Assembly (NCBI RefSeq): GCF_011045835.1
Contig: NZ_CP047349.1
Span: 2,356,001 to 2,420,000 of the forward strand
Direction of reading: 5' to 3'
From: Proteus terrae subsp. cibarius
Lineage (GTDB): Bacteria; Pseudomonadota; Gammaproteobacteria; Enterobacterales; Enterobacteriaceae
Length of the DNA stretch: 64,000 bases
The notes beneath the pieces were generated by a model, which was not told the origin of the DNA, searched no databases, and saw only the letters and a program-made list of their open reading frames with translations. The translations under genes and the position numbers were made by a program. Positions 55,772 to 64,000 of the stretch are shown here, piece after piece (within the stretch, counting starts at the first letter, position 1; each line of letters starts with the position of its first letter).

Positions 55772-56428
55772 TTATTCTCCGAAATTACTCTTCAGAAAGT
55801 TTTTACGATATTGACCATAACCAAAAGCTTTTTTGGTTATGATGCGATATTTGACACCTACACCTGAAGGGCGAGGCATTAAATCGAAGTTTTCTAATAA
55901 AAGGCGTAAACGTTCATCTGGATTAAAATTAAAAACGTAATACATATACGTCATATCAAAAGGATCGAGCACAAAAACCTTGCTATCCTCACGCCAGAAA
56001 AAACGTTTAAGAAATTCATTAATATTGGTTACGGTAGGACTTTGAGTGAGATTGAAATAACGCATTCTCACCAGCATTCTTTTTTGATCTAAAGTCAGCG
56101 ATAAAGTGTAATCAGCATTTCGTCGAAAATTTGCTTTAAAATTGGTTTTCTTTTTACCAAAACCAAAACCTATTTTGTTTTTATCACTAGGAGGAATATC
56201 GATACCTAAAGGTACATCTAAAATACGTGACCATACTGATAAACCAAAATCGTTAGCTGTATCAATATTAAAGATATCTCGATACCAGTTTTGCCAAAAA
56301 GTAACCGTAGATTGATTAAAGTAAATAGCTTTTAAATGTGCTAATGCTTTTAATTTATCTGCGTTTTCATATTGCCAGAGGACTGCTTTTAGTAGATCAG
56401 AATGAAAATCAAATTCTTGAATATTCAT
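55772..56428 (-). CDS. DUF2612-family baseplate protein
   Basis: A 218-residue protein between baseplate J and the fibre, the usual place for DUF2612 proteins that link the wedge to the fibre. Typical features are KALAHLKAIYFNQSTVTFWQNWYRDIFNIDTAN, WSRILDVPLGI and TNINEFLKRFFW. Its start overlaps the end of the baseplate J gene by 4 bases (ATGA). Confidence 0.8.
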   Translation of the reverse strand: MNIQEFDFHSDLLKAVLWQYENADKLKALAHLKAIYFNQSTVTFWQNWYRDIFNIDTANDFGLSVWSRILDVPLGIDIPPSDKNKIGFGFGKKKTNFKANFRRNADYTLSLTLDQKRMLVRMRYFNLTQSPTVTNINEFLKRFFWREDSKVFVLDPFDMTYMYYVFNFNPDERLRLLLENFDLMPRPSGVGVKYRIITKKAFGYGQYRKNFLKSNFGE

Positions 56429-57612
56429 ACGATCACCACTTGTACTGCCCCTTTTGGTAATCGGGCAATTTGATTAAGTTTGATAGGAATTAATGCAACA
56501 TTCCAATTTTTTCCATCTGTTGAAAGCTCAACTTTAGTGACAAATAAATGAGGCTCAACCGCATTAACCGCTGCTGAAATTTCAAAAGGAGAAATTTCTC
56601 GCCCAACCACCAACCCATTATCTCCATCTATTTCGCCCTGAACCCATTTCTCTAACGCATTAGGAATAATGGTTTGCGCATCAATATTGGATTTTTTTAC
56701 AGAAACACGGCAAAACACAGGCACTTCTTTCGGGCGTGAAAACTTAATAGGATATTCTTGCTCACTTGCTGGCTCTATTACATTTATTTCAATATCACCA
56801 TTAAATGCAGCGCCTATTGTTTTTGTTCTTAATAATGATTTAGCAATTTCATGGCTATCTCCACCTTCTACACACACATAAATGCTGTGAGGTAATAATG
56901 AGATACCATCGACAACCAACGCTTTATCATTAAAATTTTCACGAAAAGAAAGGGAATTAACTCCCTCTAATTCATATAACGAAGAGGTAATCGCTTCTGC
57001 AACACTGACGGTATTTTTAGCTAATGTTTGTTTACGCCGACGCCTTGCCTTTATATCTGACTCAGCATGGCGACCAACAACAGCATGGGTTAAGTTATTC
57101 ACTTTTTCCCATCCTAATACAGAACTTGCTACTTTATTTAATTGCCCAACGCCACAAGCAATAGGGCCATATTCTTTGGCTCGCATATCGCCTTTAATTT
57201 TCCCGTTATTAGCGATAATTAATGGTGATAACGTTTCAAAGGTAGCACCTGTTATTGTGAGAGCCTGAGAGCCTTTAGGAATAATAGTACCGGGGATACC
57301 AGTAAACTCGACGTCACTTAAATAGGAATGTGTGGCATTAATACGCTCTCCGCCCATTAACGCCCAAATTGCATCGAGAAAAACACCACCAGCAATATCG
57401 GGATTTATTTGATTTGCGAGCTCAGCATTATTACGAACAATGGCATCTCTATTTTCAATTTCCATAGTTGCCAATACCCCTTGTGGGGTTTCTGGCGATA
57501 AATTAATAGATTGACCAAATACAGCGCGAAATTCATCTTCGACATTATTTCGTAACGTCGATGTGTCTGGAACAATCACCCCTTTATTATTAATATAACG
57601 ATAGTCAGCCAT
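56425..57612 (-). CDS. Baseplate J-like wedge protein
   Basis: A 395-residue Baseplate_J (gp47/gp6-like) protein that forms the baseplate wedge. Characteristic segments are the start ITxNGVIVPDTSTLRNNVEDEF-type region (here NNKGVIVPDTSTLRNN), AGGVFLDAIWALMGGER, GTIIPKGSQA and the RRRKQTLAKNTVS region, then NSLSFRENFND and PHSIYVCVEGG. It overlaps the gp25-like gene by 8 bases. Confidence 0.9.
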   Translation of the reverse strand: MADYRYINNKGVIVPDTSTLRNNVEDEFRAVFGQSINLSPETPQGVLATMEIENRDAIVRNNAELANQINPDIAGGVFLDAIWALMGGERINATHSYLSDVEFTGIPGTIIPKGSQALTITGATFETLSPLIIANNGKIKGDMRAKEYGPIACGVGQLNKVASSVLGWEKVNNLTHAVVGRHAESDIKARRRRKQTLAKNTVSVAEAITSSLYELEGVNSLSFRENFNDKALVVDGISLLPHSIYVCVEGGDSHEIAKSLLRTKTIGAAFNGDIEINVIEPASEQEYPIKFSRPKEVPVFCRVSVKKSNIDAQTIIPNALEKWVQGEIDGDNGLVVGREISPFEISAAVNAVEPHLFVTKVELSTDGKNWNVALIPIKLNQIARLPKGAVQVVIV

Positions 57613-57949
57613 TCAATGTAAATCCTCCATATATCGTGCGTATATCTGCCTGATATTTCAATGTCCCCTCTTCTAGAAAAGCATGGAAATAAGTGATAGC
57701 AACAACTTCCTCTATTTCTGCAATACGTTGTCGAAATGCCATTTCAAATAAAGGTATATCTACTTGTCGACTAAACGTTGCTGACCAATAAGGAATTCCT
57801 TTATCTTTTTTATGTAGCATTTCACCGCGTACAGCTTTAATAAAATGCTGACAAACGTTTTTTACAGCTTCATCGTTGTCGCAAATTTGAAGGTTACCAT
57901 CAGCACCTATCGCAAAATCATTCTGCTGATTTATTGAAAATGTCCTCAT
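57605..57949 (-). CDS. gp25-like baseplate wedge protein
   Basis: A 114-residue protein in the position of T4 gp25 / W-type wedge subunits, between the spike and baseplate J. The pattern FAIGADGNLQICDNDEAVKNVCQHFIKAVRGEMLHKKDKGIPYW, with its AVRGEM core, is typical of the gp25 lysozyme-like/DUF2634 group. It starts 4 bases inside the spike gene's end, so translation is coupled. Confidence 0.78.
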   Translation of the reverse strand: MRTFSINQQNDFAIGADGNLQICDNDEAVKNVCQHFIKAVRGEMLHKKDKGIPYWSATFSRQVDIPLFEMAFRQRIAEIEEVVAITYFHAFLEEGTLKYQADIRTIYGGFTLNG

Positions 57950-58638
57950 ATTGGACTCCCTGTATTATCTTTCCCTGATTGCACTCCACTATGAGTATGT
58001 GTTGAGCCGATATCCTTTCCGTTATGGCGCATCACTCCACCTTGTGAATCACTATTACCATTTACGGCGTAATTACCATTAACCGTCACATTGCCAGTAA
58101 ATATCGTTTCAGGTGCATTGATTTCATATTTTGGGGCTTCTAATACAACTTTATCGTTATGAAGAGAGAAACAGACTGAACCATCCATTGACTGAATAAC
58201 CAAGGCATCAATATTCTCCCCATCAATCGCCCATCCTTTGATCGTATCAGGAAAAAACATAGCATCACTAAACGAATGTAATCGTGTTGTATTGGGTTGA
58301 TCTTCCAAACCACCACGTTGAAAAATAAGGCTAATATCGCGATCACTCGCCTTTAGCCAGCCAAAGTCACCCGGTTTAATTGGCGCTCTAATAAAAAAAC
58401 CTCCACCACCAAATCGAAACACGGGAATATTAGCAACCGGTGCCCGAGAGATTTTTTCATCATCCGTAGTCAACATCATGACCAAAGGTTTGATCATGGC
58501 TCGATTAGTTTGCTCATCATAATTAATGACGGTTGCGGGTAACATATCATCTGTATTCATCATTAAATGGCGAAATGCAGACGAAAAAGCCCCTGCCAGT
58601 GAACCAACACTGGCAATATCATTATTGGGTTTACTCAT
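57946..58638 (-). CDS. Membrane-puncturing spike protein (Gp138-type)
   Basis: A 230-residue central spike. The N-terminal OB-fold (ATVINYDEQTNRAMIKPLV, VFRFGGGGFFIRAPIKPGDFGWLKASDRD) fits the Gp138 N-terminal domain. A beta-helix (TGNVTVNGNYAVNGNSDSQGGV) and a metal-binding tip, GSTHTHSGVQ, follow; the HxH motif binds iron in related spikes. It abuts the hub gene. Confidence 0.85.
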   Translation of the reverse strand: MSKPNNDIASVGSLAGAFSSAFRHLMMNTDDMLPATVINYDEQTNRAMIKPLVMMLTTDDEKISRAPVANIPVFRFGGGGFFIRAPIKPGDFGWLKASDRDISLIFQRGGLEDQPNTTRLHSFSDAMFFPDTIKGWAIDGENIDALVIQSMDGSVCFSLHNDKVVLEAPKYEINAPETIFTGNVTVNGNYAVNGNSDSQGGVMRHNGKDIGSTHTHSGVQSGKDNTGSPI

Positions 58639-58640
58639 AA

Positions 58641-59459
58641 TTAAGCTCGTTTACACGTTGCGGTATAAGTGAAATCTGCATCATGTGAAGCAACTTTAAA
58701 TTCAAGTTGCTCAATAATGTAGTCACCATTTAGTGAGGTATTTAATTTGCTATCGAGGCGAAGCATTCCGCCTAGTTCAGATGTGCTATCGATAAGATAA
58801 CTCACCGTTAAGCCACTCTCAGTGGCTTTGGGAATGCCAATCATGCCTGAATTCATATTCAAAATACGAAATCGGCTTTTTAATGCTTTATCATCATCTT
58901 TTACAAATAACGTATCATCATCAATAAAAGCTTTAACATTTCCCGACTCTTGTAAACGCTCTATTTGATGTAATGCAGAGCCACAATAATACCAATTAGC
59001 AATATTCTTATCGGTTGCCTGAAAATCCAATTTCACGCCACAATCATTAGCAATGGTTAACGCGATTTCACTCAATTTTTGAATTGCGCCACCACTAGAA
59101 GAAATAATTTTTCCAGAACAATGGTGGCTAGTTTTTGCAGATAACGTTACGGTGACATCCGGAGGAGAGTCTATTTCTGCACTGACAATATCGCCAATAA
59201 AAAGTGAGAATAGCCCAGAGTTAATTCGACCAACTTCTAAATAAAGTCGTCGAACTTGCTTATTTTTATTATAAGGACTTGTTTCCGTCAGCAAATAATC
59301 TCTTGTTTCGGTATTAAGCCCTGTAATAGCGATTTTACATTCGTTTTGTAATGGATTTGCATATTTCTTTCCTCCTGCTGATATACGCAATCCTTCATAC
59401 CATTGAAGCCTTTCACCGACCTCAATCCCCACCCTTATTCGCCGAAGCTCCATCTTCAT
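58641..59459 (-). CDS. Baseplate hub protein (gp27-like)
   Basis: A 272-residue protein between the plug and spike genes, in the position of the trimeric hub that bridges tube and spike. It begins with a beta-rich domain (RRIRVGIEVGERLQWYEGLRISAGGKKYANPLQNECKIAITGL), then DIVSAEIDSPPDVTVTLSAKT and a C-terminal FTYTATCKRA ending typical of hub proteins. The start lies 38 bases inside the preceding gene in another frame. Confidence 0.75.
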   Translation of the reverse strand: MKMELRRIRVGIEVGERLQWYEGLRISAGGKKYANPLQNECKIAITGLNTETRDYLLTETSPYNKNKQVRRLYLEVGRINSGLFSLFIGDIVSAEIDSPPDVTVTLSAKTSHHCSGKIISSSGGAIQKLSEIALTIANDCGVKLDFQATDKNIANWYYCGSALHQIERLQESGNVKAFIDDDTLFVKDDDKALKSRFRILNMNSGMIGIPKATESGLTVSYLIDSTSELGGMLRLDSKLNTSLNGDYIIEQLEFKVASHDADFTYTATCKRA

Positions 59460-59742
59460 TACTCCAATACACTAATGATTGTGTTTTTGTAAATTCCTCA
59501 TACCACGGTAAAGCATCATTTTCTGTTAGAAACATTAAATTAATCCCCTGGTTTAAATATCGATAAGGGATAATAGGTGTATTAGCAACTAAGCGAATAC
59601 CTGTAATAAGCACTTCACTATCTCGCTCAATATCAAAAAACATTGTTTGATTAGCGACTTTTAGCGTAAATGTCCAATCAACACCGGCTATTTCGATAGA
59701 AAATCGCTGATTAGGAATAGCTTGTAATGGAATAACTTGCAT
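59422..59742 (-). CDS. Baseplate plug-like phage protein
   Basis: A 106-residue beta-rich protein (VIPLQAIPNQRFSIEIAGVDWTFTLKVANQTMFFDIERDSE) that resembles the plug-type baseplate family (Pam3 gp18-like). It lies between the Dit-like protein and the hub, where such proteins sit in compact myophage tails. Its 3' end overlaps the hub gene start by 38 bases. Confidence 0.7.
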   Translation of the reverse strand: MQVIPLQAIPNQRFSIEIAGVDWTFTLKVANQTMFFDIERDSEVLITGIRLVANTPIIPYRYLNQGINLMFLTENDALPWYEEFTKTQSLVYWSNEDGASANKGGD

Positions 59743-59760
59743 TTTATCTATCTCCTATTT

Positions 59761-60243
59761 TTATTTTTTTCCTGCTTGTGTTGATTTTTTACTTTTGACA
59801 TTACCACGATTAACTGTTGAGGTTTGTTTTGGTTTTTTGGTCGATTTAGAGGATTTTTTATTATATTCGGGCACTATTGTTTTCCATTCTGTAAATTTAA
59901 GTTTTAATTCGATGGCATTCACTTTTTGGGGATCTTCATCGTGAGTCAAACTTTCTAACAACATTGGTTGATAGGTTCTGACTCTAGTTTGAATTCCCAC
60001 TAATGTATGTTCGTCATAAAGCTGCTTTATAATAGAATAACGATCCGCAATATCACCCGTTAATAGTAACTCGACACCTATATTAATAGGATTAATAATG
60101 ACGTGGTCGCTACGATTTTCGCCATTTTCAACCGCAAATTTAATGACTTGATGACTATCAGTAATTGAAACTTTCATCGGATTAACGCTATCAAATAGCG
60201 TTGTGAATGACTCTAAATCAAAAATTCTAACTTCCGTTATCAT
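59761..60243 (-). CDS. Dit-like tail/baseplate protein
   Basis: A 160-residue protein directly after the tape measure. The pattern ITEVRIFDLESFTTLFDSVNPMKVSITDSHQVIKFAVENG ... INPINIGVELLLTGDIADRYSIIKQLYDEHTLVGIQTRVRTYQPMLLESL matches the Dit-like/distal tail N-terminal domain of compact contractile phages. The last 35 residues are a Lys/Ser/Thr-rich, basic, probably disordered tail, which is unusual. Confidence 0.72.
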   Translation of the reverse strand: MITEVRIFDLESFTTLFDSVNPMKVSITDSHQVIKFAVENGENRSDHVIINPINIGVELLLTGDIADRYSIIKQLYDEHTLVGIQTRVRTYQPMLLESLTHDEDPQKVNAIELKLKFTEWKTIVPEYNKKSSKSTKKPKQTSTVNRGNVKSKKSTQAGKK

Positions 60244-60245
60244 AG

Positions 60246-62549
60246 TTAAGCCTTCCCTCCGCTAGAATAATGCTCTGATATTTCTTTAGAGGCTTTATTT
60301 TTCAATGTCTCATCAAGAACTTTAGCAACAGCAACGCCATCAGTGGCTTGTGTTTCAACTCTGATTTCACCAATTTGAACATTATTTTCATTTTTAATGC
60401 TTGATTGGTTACTGATCATTTGGCTAGTCATTGGGTTTAAACTATTTGTTGAAGATAGTGTTAATCCATTATTTAACGCATTTACATCTTGTATTGGATT
60501 ATAATATCGCATCGTTGGATTTGACTGTGGCAGGGTATAATTGAGACTACCTTCATCAGATAATTTTCGCTCTACTTTTTGAACAACAGTGACCTCTTTC
60601 TCGTCATCTTCCATTCCCAAAAAGCTTTTTGCTGATTGCCAAATCCCCTTTATGGAATCAATCCCCTCATTAACCCAACCTAATATTTTCTCTATATATT
60701 CCCACATCCAACTAAATACACTAACCACTGCATCAGAGACAAAAATAAAGACACTAATTATCGATTGCCCCCACTCGATAATATTATTAATGCCCGCATT
60801 AAGCGCTATAACAAATTGGTTAAATGCGTCAGATATATAATTCCAAGCAGCAATAAATTGTTCCGCAAGAACCTTTGAAGCAATCTTTAAAGATTGAACA
60901 AAAGTTTGCCAAGCTTCCCATACAACCATTATTGCGTCTTTAAGCGCTGGGTATTGATCCAAAATGCTGCCTATCATTGAATCATTACCACTAATAAAAT
61001 TCATAATATCGTCATAGACGAGTTTAAATGCCGTCGCTAAGAGACCAATAACCGCTGCAATAGCTAATATAGGAAGTGCTGTAGCAAGTGTAGCAACTGC
61101 CGCAGATATCATCGCGGGCAGATAATAAATAGCAACAGCGCTACCAATCGCGGAAAAAAAACCGATAACAAAATCTTTATTCTCAATACAGAAACTAACT
61201 AATTTATCAAACCACGTTATTCCTTTTGCAAGAACAGGAATGATTATCTCCAAAAAGTTGTTTTTTAATTGTGCTGCTAATTGATCAAACTTATTCATTA
61301 CTGCATTAAGTTGAATAGAACTTTCGATACTTTCATCATTAATGCCAGAGAATTGTTTTTGCACCCCCATTGTGCGCTCTAATTCTTCCCGGCCTTTCAT
61401 CATTAATTCAATGGTTTTTTCATCCACAACACCCAATTTTTCCAGCTCTTTTTGGGCTCCTTCAAAGCTCATTCCTTTGACTTTGTCTGCTGTTTTTAAT
61501 AGTTGTTCGATAGGATCTTCTGTATCAGTAAATGCATTTGCCATTGCAGTTAAATCGGCTTGAGCGGCTTCTTTTGTTCCTCCCATTTCAGCCATAGCAC
61601 CGGAAAAAGCATCGATATCGATAGCCGCGATACCTATCTTCTTACTTAGTTTATCTAATGACTCTATTTCTTTGGCACGATCTAATGAAGCAGTGAAAAC
61701 CTTTTGTAAAGCTCCCGTAATATCCTTAACCCCCATAGCGTTAAGAACATAATCCTTCATTTTCTCTACGGTTTTTTGATAGCTCTTACCTGTTTCATCA
61801 ACACTCTCACCTAATCGACGTTGAGCTTTAGCTTCTTCGACCGCAGCCTTAATGCCTTGTGTTTGCATTGTGCCAATAAAAGTATCGTAATCGGCGCCTA
61901 ATTGCTTAATGAGCGCATCAATAGCAATTTTACTTTCTTTATTTTTCTTCTCGGCTTCAGTTAAAGATCCCAATTCATTATTCAATGAGGATAGTTGATC
62001 CTCCATTGCATCATATTCAGCATTGAGACTTGCTAAAATATGGGCTTCAGCCACACCATTGTTATTAACCAATCCTCTTTGATAATCTAATACCGACATA
62101 GAACTTTTTAGAAAATCAATACTTTGTGTTACTGAATTAATTTTATCTTGAGTTTCACTAATATTAAGATCAATATTTATTGGTTCATCAAGTGATAAGC
62201 CCAACATACCCACTAAGATTTCTTGCAAGAATTTATCAAACTCTTGCGTTCCCATTAGCGCGCTTTTAACAATGCTTTGAATTGAATTTTCAACGATTAC
62301 AGAAGCACTTGTAATTTCATCACTATTAAATGAAATACTTATGTCATGATCTTCGGGTAATTCACCAAGATTGAGATGAATTTCTTGAACAAAATTATAG
62401 AAACTAGTGATACCGTCTGAAACACCCTGCTCAATATTTTTCATCTCAACAAGGATTTCATCTGCCGATTTTCTGATATTTGCTAATGCACTATCAGATA
62501 CTTCAGCCTCCAACATCAGTACCTGAGAAAATACCTGTAATAGAGACAT
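60246..62549 (-). CDS. Tail tape measure protein
   Basis: A 767-residue tape measure, fairly short, implying a short tail. It has helical and coiled-coil segments over residues 1-420, hydrophobic helices around 465-515 (VIGFFSAIGSAVAIYYLPAM; ALPILAIAAVIGLLATAFKL) and further amphipathic segments, then a C-terminal disordered part. Its ATG overlaps the stop of the frameshifted chaperone extension (TAATG), so the two are translationally coupled. Confidence 0.9.
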   Translation of the reverse strand: MSLLQVFSQVLMLEAEVSDSALANIRKSADEILVEMKNIEQGVSDGITSFYNFVQEIHLNLGELPEDHDISISFNSDEITSASVIVENSIQSIVKSALMGTQEFDKFLQEILVGMLGLSLDEPINIDLNISETQDKINSVTQSIDFLKSSMSVLDYQRGLVNNNGVAEAHILASLNAEYDAMEDQLSSLNNELGSLTEAEKKNKESKIAIDALIKQLGADYDTFIGTMQTQGIKAAVEEAKAQRRLGESVDETGKSYQKTVEKMKDYVLNAMGVKDITGALQKVFTASLDRAKEIESLDKLSKKIGIAAIDIDAFSGAMAEMGGTKEAAQADLTAMANAFTDTEDPIEQLLKTADKVKGMSFEGAQKELEKLGVVDEKTIELMMKGREELERTMGVQKQFSGINDESIESSIQLNAVMNKFDQLAAQLKNNFLEIIIPVLAKGITWFDKLVSFCIENKDFVIGFFSAIGSAVAIYYLPAMISAAVATLATALPILAIAAVIGLLATAFKLVYDDIMNFISGNDSMIGSILDQYPALKDAIMVVWEAWQTFVQSLKIASKVLAEQFIAAWNYISDAFNQFVIALNAGINNIIEWGQSIISVFIFVSDAVVSVFSWMWEYIEKILGWVNEGIDSIKGIWQSAKSFLGMEDDEKEVTVVQKVERKLSDEGSLNYTLPQSNPTMRYYNPIQDVNALNNGLTLSSTNSLNPMTSQMISNQSSIKNENNVQIGEIRVETQATDGVAVAKVLDETLKNKASKEISEHYSSGGKA

Positions 62550-62704
62550 TATCTCTCCTTTGACGCGGCAAGCGCCTCGTTATAACGATTAGTAATCGCG
62601 ATCTCCCACAGATCAAAGGCTTCTTCTAGATCTATGGTTGTTTTGAGTTCTGTGAAGGAGGCGAAACCCGCGGAGATGATGACTGCAAAGAAGCCATCAG
62701 CGTT
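62549..62704 (-). CDS. Tail assembly chaperone -1 frame extension
   Basis: A frame of about 51 codons with no start codon, overlapping the end of the chaperone gene in the -1 frame and stopping at the tape measure ATG. It reads NADGFFAVIISAGFASFTEL..., then a segment containing LEEAFDLWEIAITNRYNEAL, a sequence of normal composition that looks like real protein. In the overlap the 0-frame is Ser/Pro-rich and low in complexity. A run A-AAA-A at 62703-62707 (0-frame ATA AAA ACG) is the likeliest slip point. Phage tail chaperones commonly make a minor long product this way. Confidence 0.75.
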   Translation of the reverse strand, partial: NADGFFAVIISAGFASFTELKTTIDLEEAFDLWEIAITNRYNEALAASKER

Positions 62705-63090
62705 TTTATAATCGACGGGAGAGAACCGCTGAACTTGCCTAGAAGGTATTGTAGGAAATTTTGGCTCCCGTCTTTGCCGAAAAAACTGGTATTGTACTTC
62801 AACATTTCGAGCTCAAGACGGATCAAAGCTTCTCCATCGGGTACATGATTATCAATTAATGTGCTGGTTTTTAGATAAATTTCTTGCCCTTCTTTTTCGA
62901 TTGCAACATAAGCCATCATTTTTAACATGGCTTCTTTGCTAACTTCATAATCACCAATTTTGGGTGCATTTGATAAAGGGTATTTAGCAAGAATTTCTCG
63001 TCCAATCGTTGCAGGTAATCGGCTAATAATAAAAGTGTGTTCTTCACGATCACTATCAATAACAGTGATCTCTTTTGGTTTAATTAACAT
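62632..63090 (-). CDS. Tail assembly chaperone, short form
   Basis: A 152-residue protein upstream of the tape measure gene. Its conserved portion (ITVIDSDREEHTFIISRLPATIGREILAKYP ... YVAIEKEGQEIYLKTSTLIDNHV) resembles tail assembly chaperones of compact myophages. It should coat the tape measure during tail assembly. The last 25 residues are Ser/Pro-rich and overlap a better-looking -1 frame (see the extension entry), so a frameshifted long form of about 190 residues is expected as well. Confidence 0.8.
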   Translation of the reverse strand: MLIKPKEITVIDSDREEHTFIISRLPATIGREILAKYPLSNAPKIGDYEVSKEAMLKMMAYVAIEKEGQEIYLKTSTLIDNHVPDGEALIRLELEMLKYNTSFFGKDGSQNFLQYLLGKFSGSLPSIIKTLMASLQSSSPRVSPPSQNSKQP

Positions 63091-63152
63091 AATTAAATTC
63101 CATAAAAAAGGCGACCGAAGTCGCCATTACATTAAATGAATAACGCTAAAAA

Positions 63153-63605
63153 TTAACGTGCTCTGACACGATCAAAGTCTTGGAAAATAAAGGTGTATTG
63201 CTTAGATTTAAGGCGAGCATTGTTTGATATTGAATTACCACGGCTACCATTAGTAATTCTGCCATTACGAGCAGTGGTAATAGAACCATCACCATAAGAA
63301 GCCACTAGTGTAATAATATCGCTTGCATGACGACGTCCTCGTCTTGCTGTATTTGCATCAAGCAAAATAGCCAAGTTTTCATCTTCTTCGCTACCTGCTA
63401 ATACGTTGATTGTCACAGTTTGAGGTGTAGGTGCCGACCAACTCACTAAATTACCATTAATATCTACTGCGGTTGCTGTAATATCGACAGCCGGTAAATC
63501 TAATGGATCACCCTCATCCGAAAATGTGGTAATAGGAATACCTGCAGGAAATGTGTTACTTGCCTGAATAATTAAACTCAAACCTGTTGCTGAAATATCG
63601 TTCAT
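63153..63605 (-). CDS. Tail tube protein
   Basis: A 150-residue beta-rich protein between sheath and chaperone, the standard tube position in contractile tails of this type. It contains an Ig-like stretch (DLPAVDITATAVDINGNLVSWSAPTPQTVTINVLAGSEEDENLAILLDANTARRGR) and a C-terminal YTFIFQDFDRVRAR that is similar in style to DUF3277-type tube proteins. Family placement is from context and pattern, not a search. Confidence 0.7.
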   Translation of the reverse strand: MNDISATGLSLIIQASNTFPAGIPITTFSDEGDPLDLPAVDITATAVDINGNLVSWSAPTPQTVTINVLAGSEEDENLAILLDANTARRGRRHASDIITLVASYGDGSITTARNGRITNGSRGNSISNNARLKSKQYTFIFQDFDRVRAR

Positions 63606-63615
63606 TGTTTGTTCC

Positions 63616-64000
63616 TTAAACTAAATTATGTGAGCCTTCAACTTTACGAACCCAATCGCCTTTACCATAAATTAATACATATTTCATAGTGTATTCTGGT
63701 AAATTTGAAGGACCTGTTTCTTCAACGATTTCAGCGTTGTACCAATAACCTTTGTTTTGTACATCGTGCCACGCTAAATCATCACCTGCTGCATCTGTAA
63801 TTGCGATTTTTTGTACTTCAGTCAGCATTTTACTGGTAAGAATAGTGCCATTGTTTAATGCTTTCGTGACAGCGCCGGCAATAACCATCATGGCTCTTGC
63901 TTCTCCATCTTTATTAGCGGGGATCCCGCGAGTTGAAAGTAATAGACTCAACCACTGCTGTGCAATATAGGCTTTTAGCCATTGCTCATTAGTATGAACA
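63616..64000 (-). CDS. Tail sheath protein, C-terminal part (5' end off the window)
   Basis: The frame is open to the right edge and reads ...NEQWLKAYIAQQWLSLLLSTRGIPANKDGEARAMM (first part), then KALNNGTILTSKMLTEVQKIAITDAAGDD and YTMKYVLIYGKGDWVRKVEGSHNLV at the end. This is the C-terminal domain of DUF3383-type sheath proteins of compact myophages. At least 128 residues are visible; the true start lies outside the window. The tube gene follows after 10 bases. Confidence 0.8.
   Translation of the reverse strand, partial: VHTNEQWLKAYIAQQWLSLLLSTRGIPANKDGEARAMMVIAGAVTKALNNGTILTSKMLTEVQKIAITDAAGDDLAWHDVQNKGYWYNAEIVEETGPSNLPEYTMKYVLIYGKGDWVRKVEGSHNLV

Larger units (their letters stand above)
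54291..64000 (-). mobile_element. Contractile-tail module of a prophage or R-type tailocin
   Basis: Twelve consecutive minus-strand genes read, in transcription order: sheath, tube, tail assembly chaperone with frameshift, tape measure, Dit-like protein, plug, hub, spike, gp25-like wedge, baseplate J, DUF2612, fibre. This compact order is that of small myophage (Pam3-like) tails. Genes overlap or nearly touch. No integrase, capsid, terminase or lysis gene lies within the window, so a complete prophage and a tailocin cannot be told apart. Confidence 0.88.

Overview
The window looks like the chromosome of a Proteus species, probably P. mirabilis or a close relative. It is AT-rich. It carries a flhDC-motAB-cheA flagellar block, a complete tetrathionate-respiration locus, a DMSO reductase operon, an RppAB-like two-component system and enterobacterial housekeeping genes (pyrC, bssS, lpxL, mdtG, ybdG) whose closest remembered relatives are E. 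coli or Proteus proteins. The species call is inference from gene content; no database was searched.

Layout. 1-5041 (minus strand): the 3' end of the flagellar master and motor cluster, flhD-flhC, then motA-motB-cheA (cheA runs off the left edge). Upstream of flhD is a readable promoter (CRP site, -35/-10, RcsB box) and then about 3.7 kb with no convincing gene. 8763-10383 (minus): an mgtC-like gene with a long structured leader that includes a proline-run mini-ORF, a dsrB-like gene and a cspC/E-like gene. 10839-14543: ylaC, then four tRNA-Asn genes, each with its own sigma70 promoter, with an mdaB/AraC pair between copies 1 and 2. 14742-17157: pyrC, bssS and an RcsA-like LuxR regulator. 17422-24817: ttrBCA facing away from ttrSR. 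24892-30729: lpxL, mdtG, a POT peptide transporter, a PhzF-like protein and an acyl-CoA thioesterase. 30958-37459: accessory genes including a trimeric autotransporter, a type-B (CatB-like) acetyltransferase, an old-yellow-enzyme homologue and several small unknowns. 38142-40211: the two-component pair. 40294-45363: azlCD with a divergent XRE-cupin regulator, a D-amino-acid aminotransferase, an HdeD-like membrane protein and a 540-residue unknown. 45964-51420: ybdG and dmsABC. 51495-54194: a DUF924 protein, a 59-residue GhoT/OrtT-like membrane toxin and a Rob-like AraC regulator. 54291-64000 (minus): the contractile-tail and baseplate module of a prophage or tailocin, cut by the right edge inside the sheath gene.

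How it fits together. Two regulated anaerobic respirations (tetrathionate, DMSO/S-oxides) and motility control sit close together. The flhDC promoter region shows sites expected for CRP activation and Rcs repression, and an RcsA-like protein is encoded 11 kb away. The mgtC leader looks like a PhoP-driven, proline-codon-sensing attenuator. In the phage module the tail assembly chaperone has a -1 frame extension with no start codon of its own, which points to programmed frameshifting. The least explained items are the 3.7-kb desert, the CRP-linked mini-ORF/terminator unit at 45.6-45.8 kb, the 540-residue protein and the orphan toxin.
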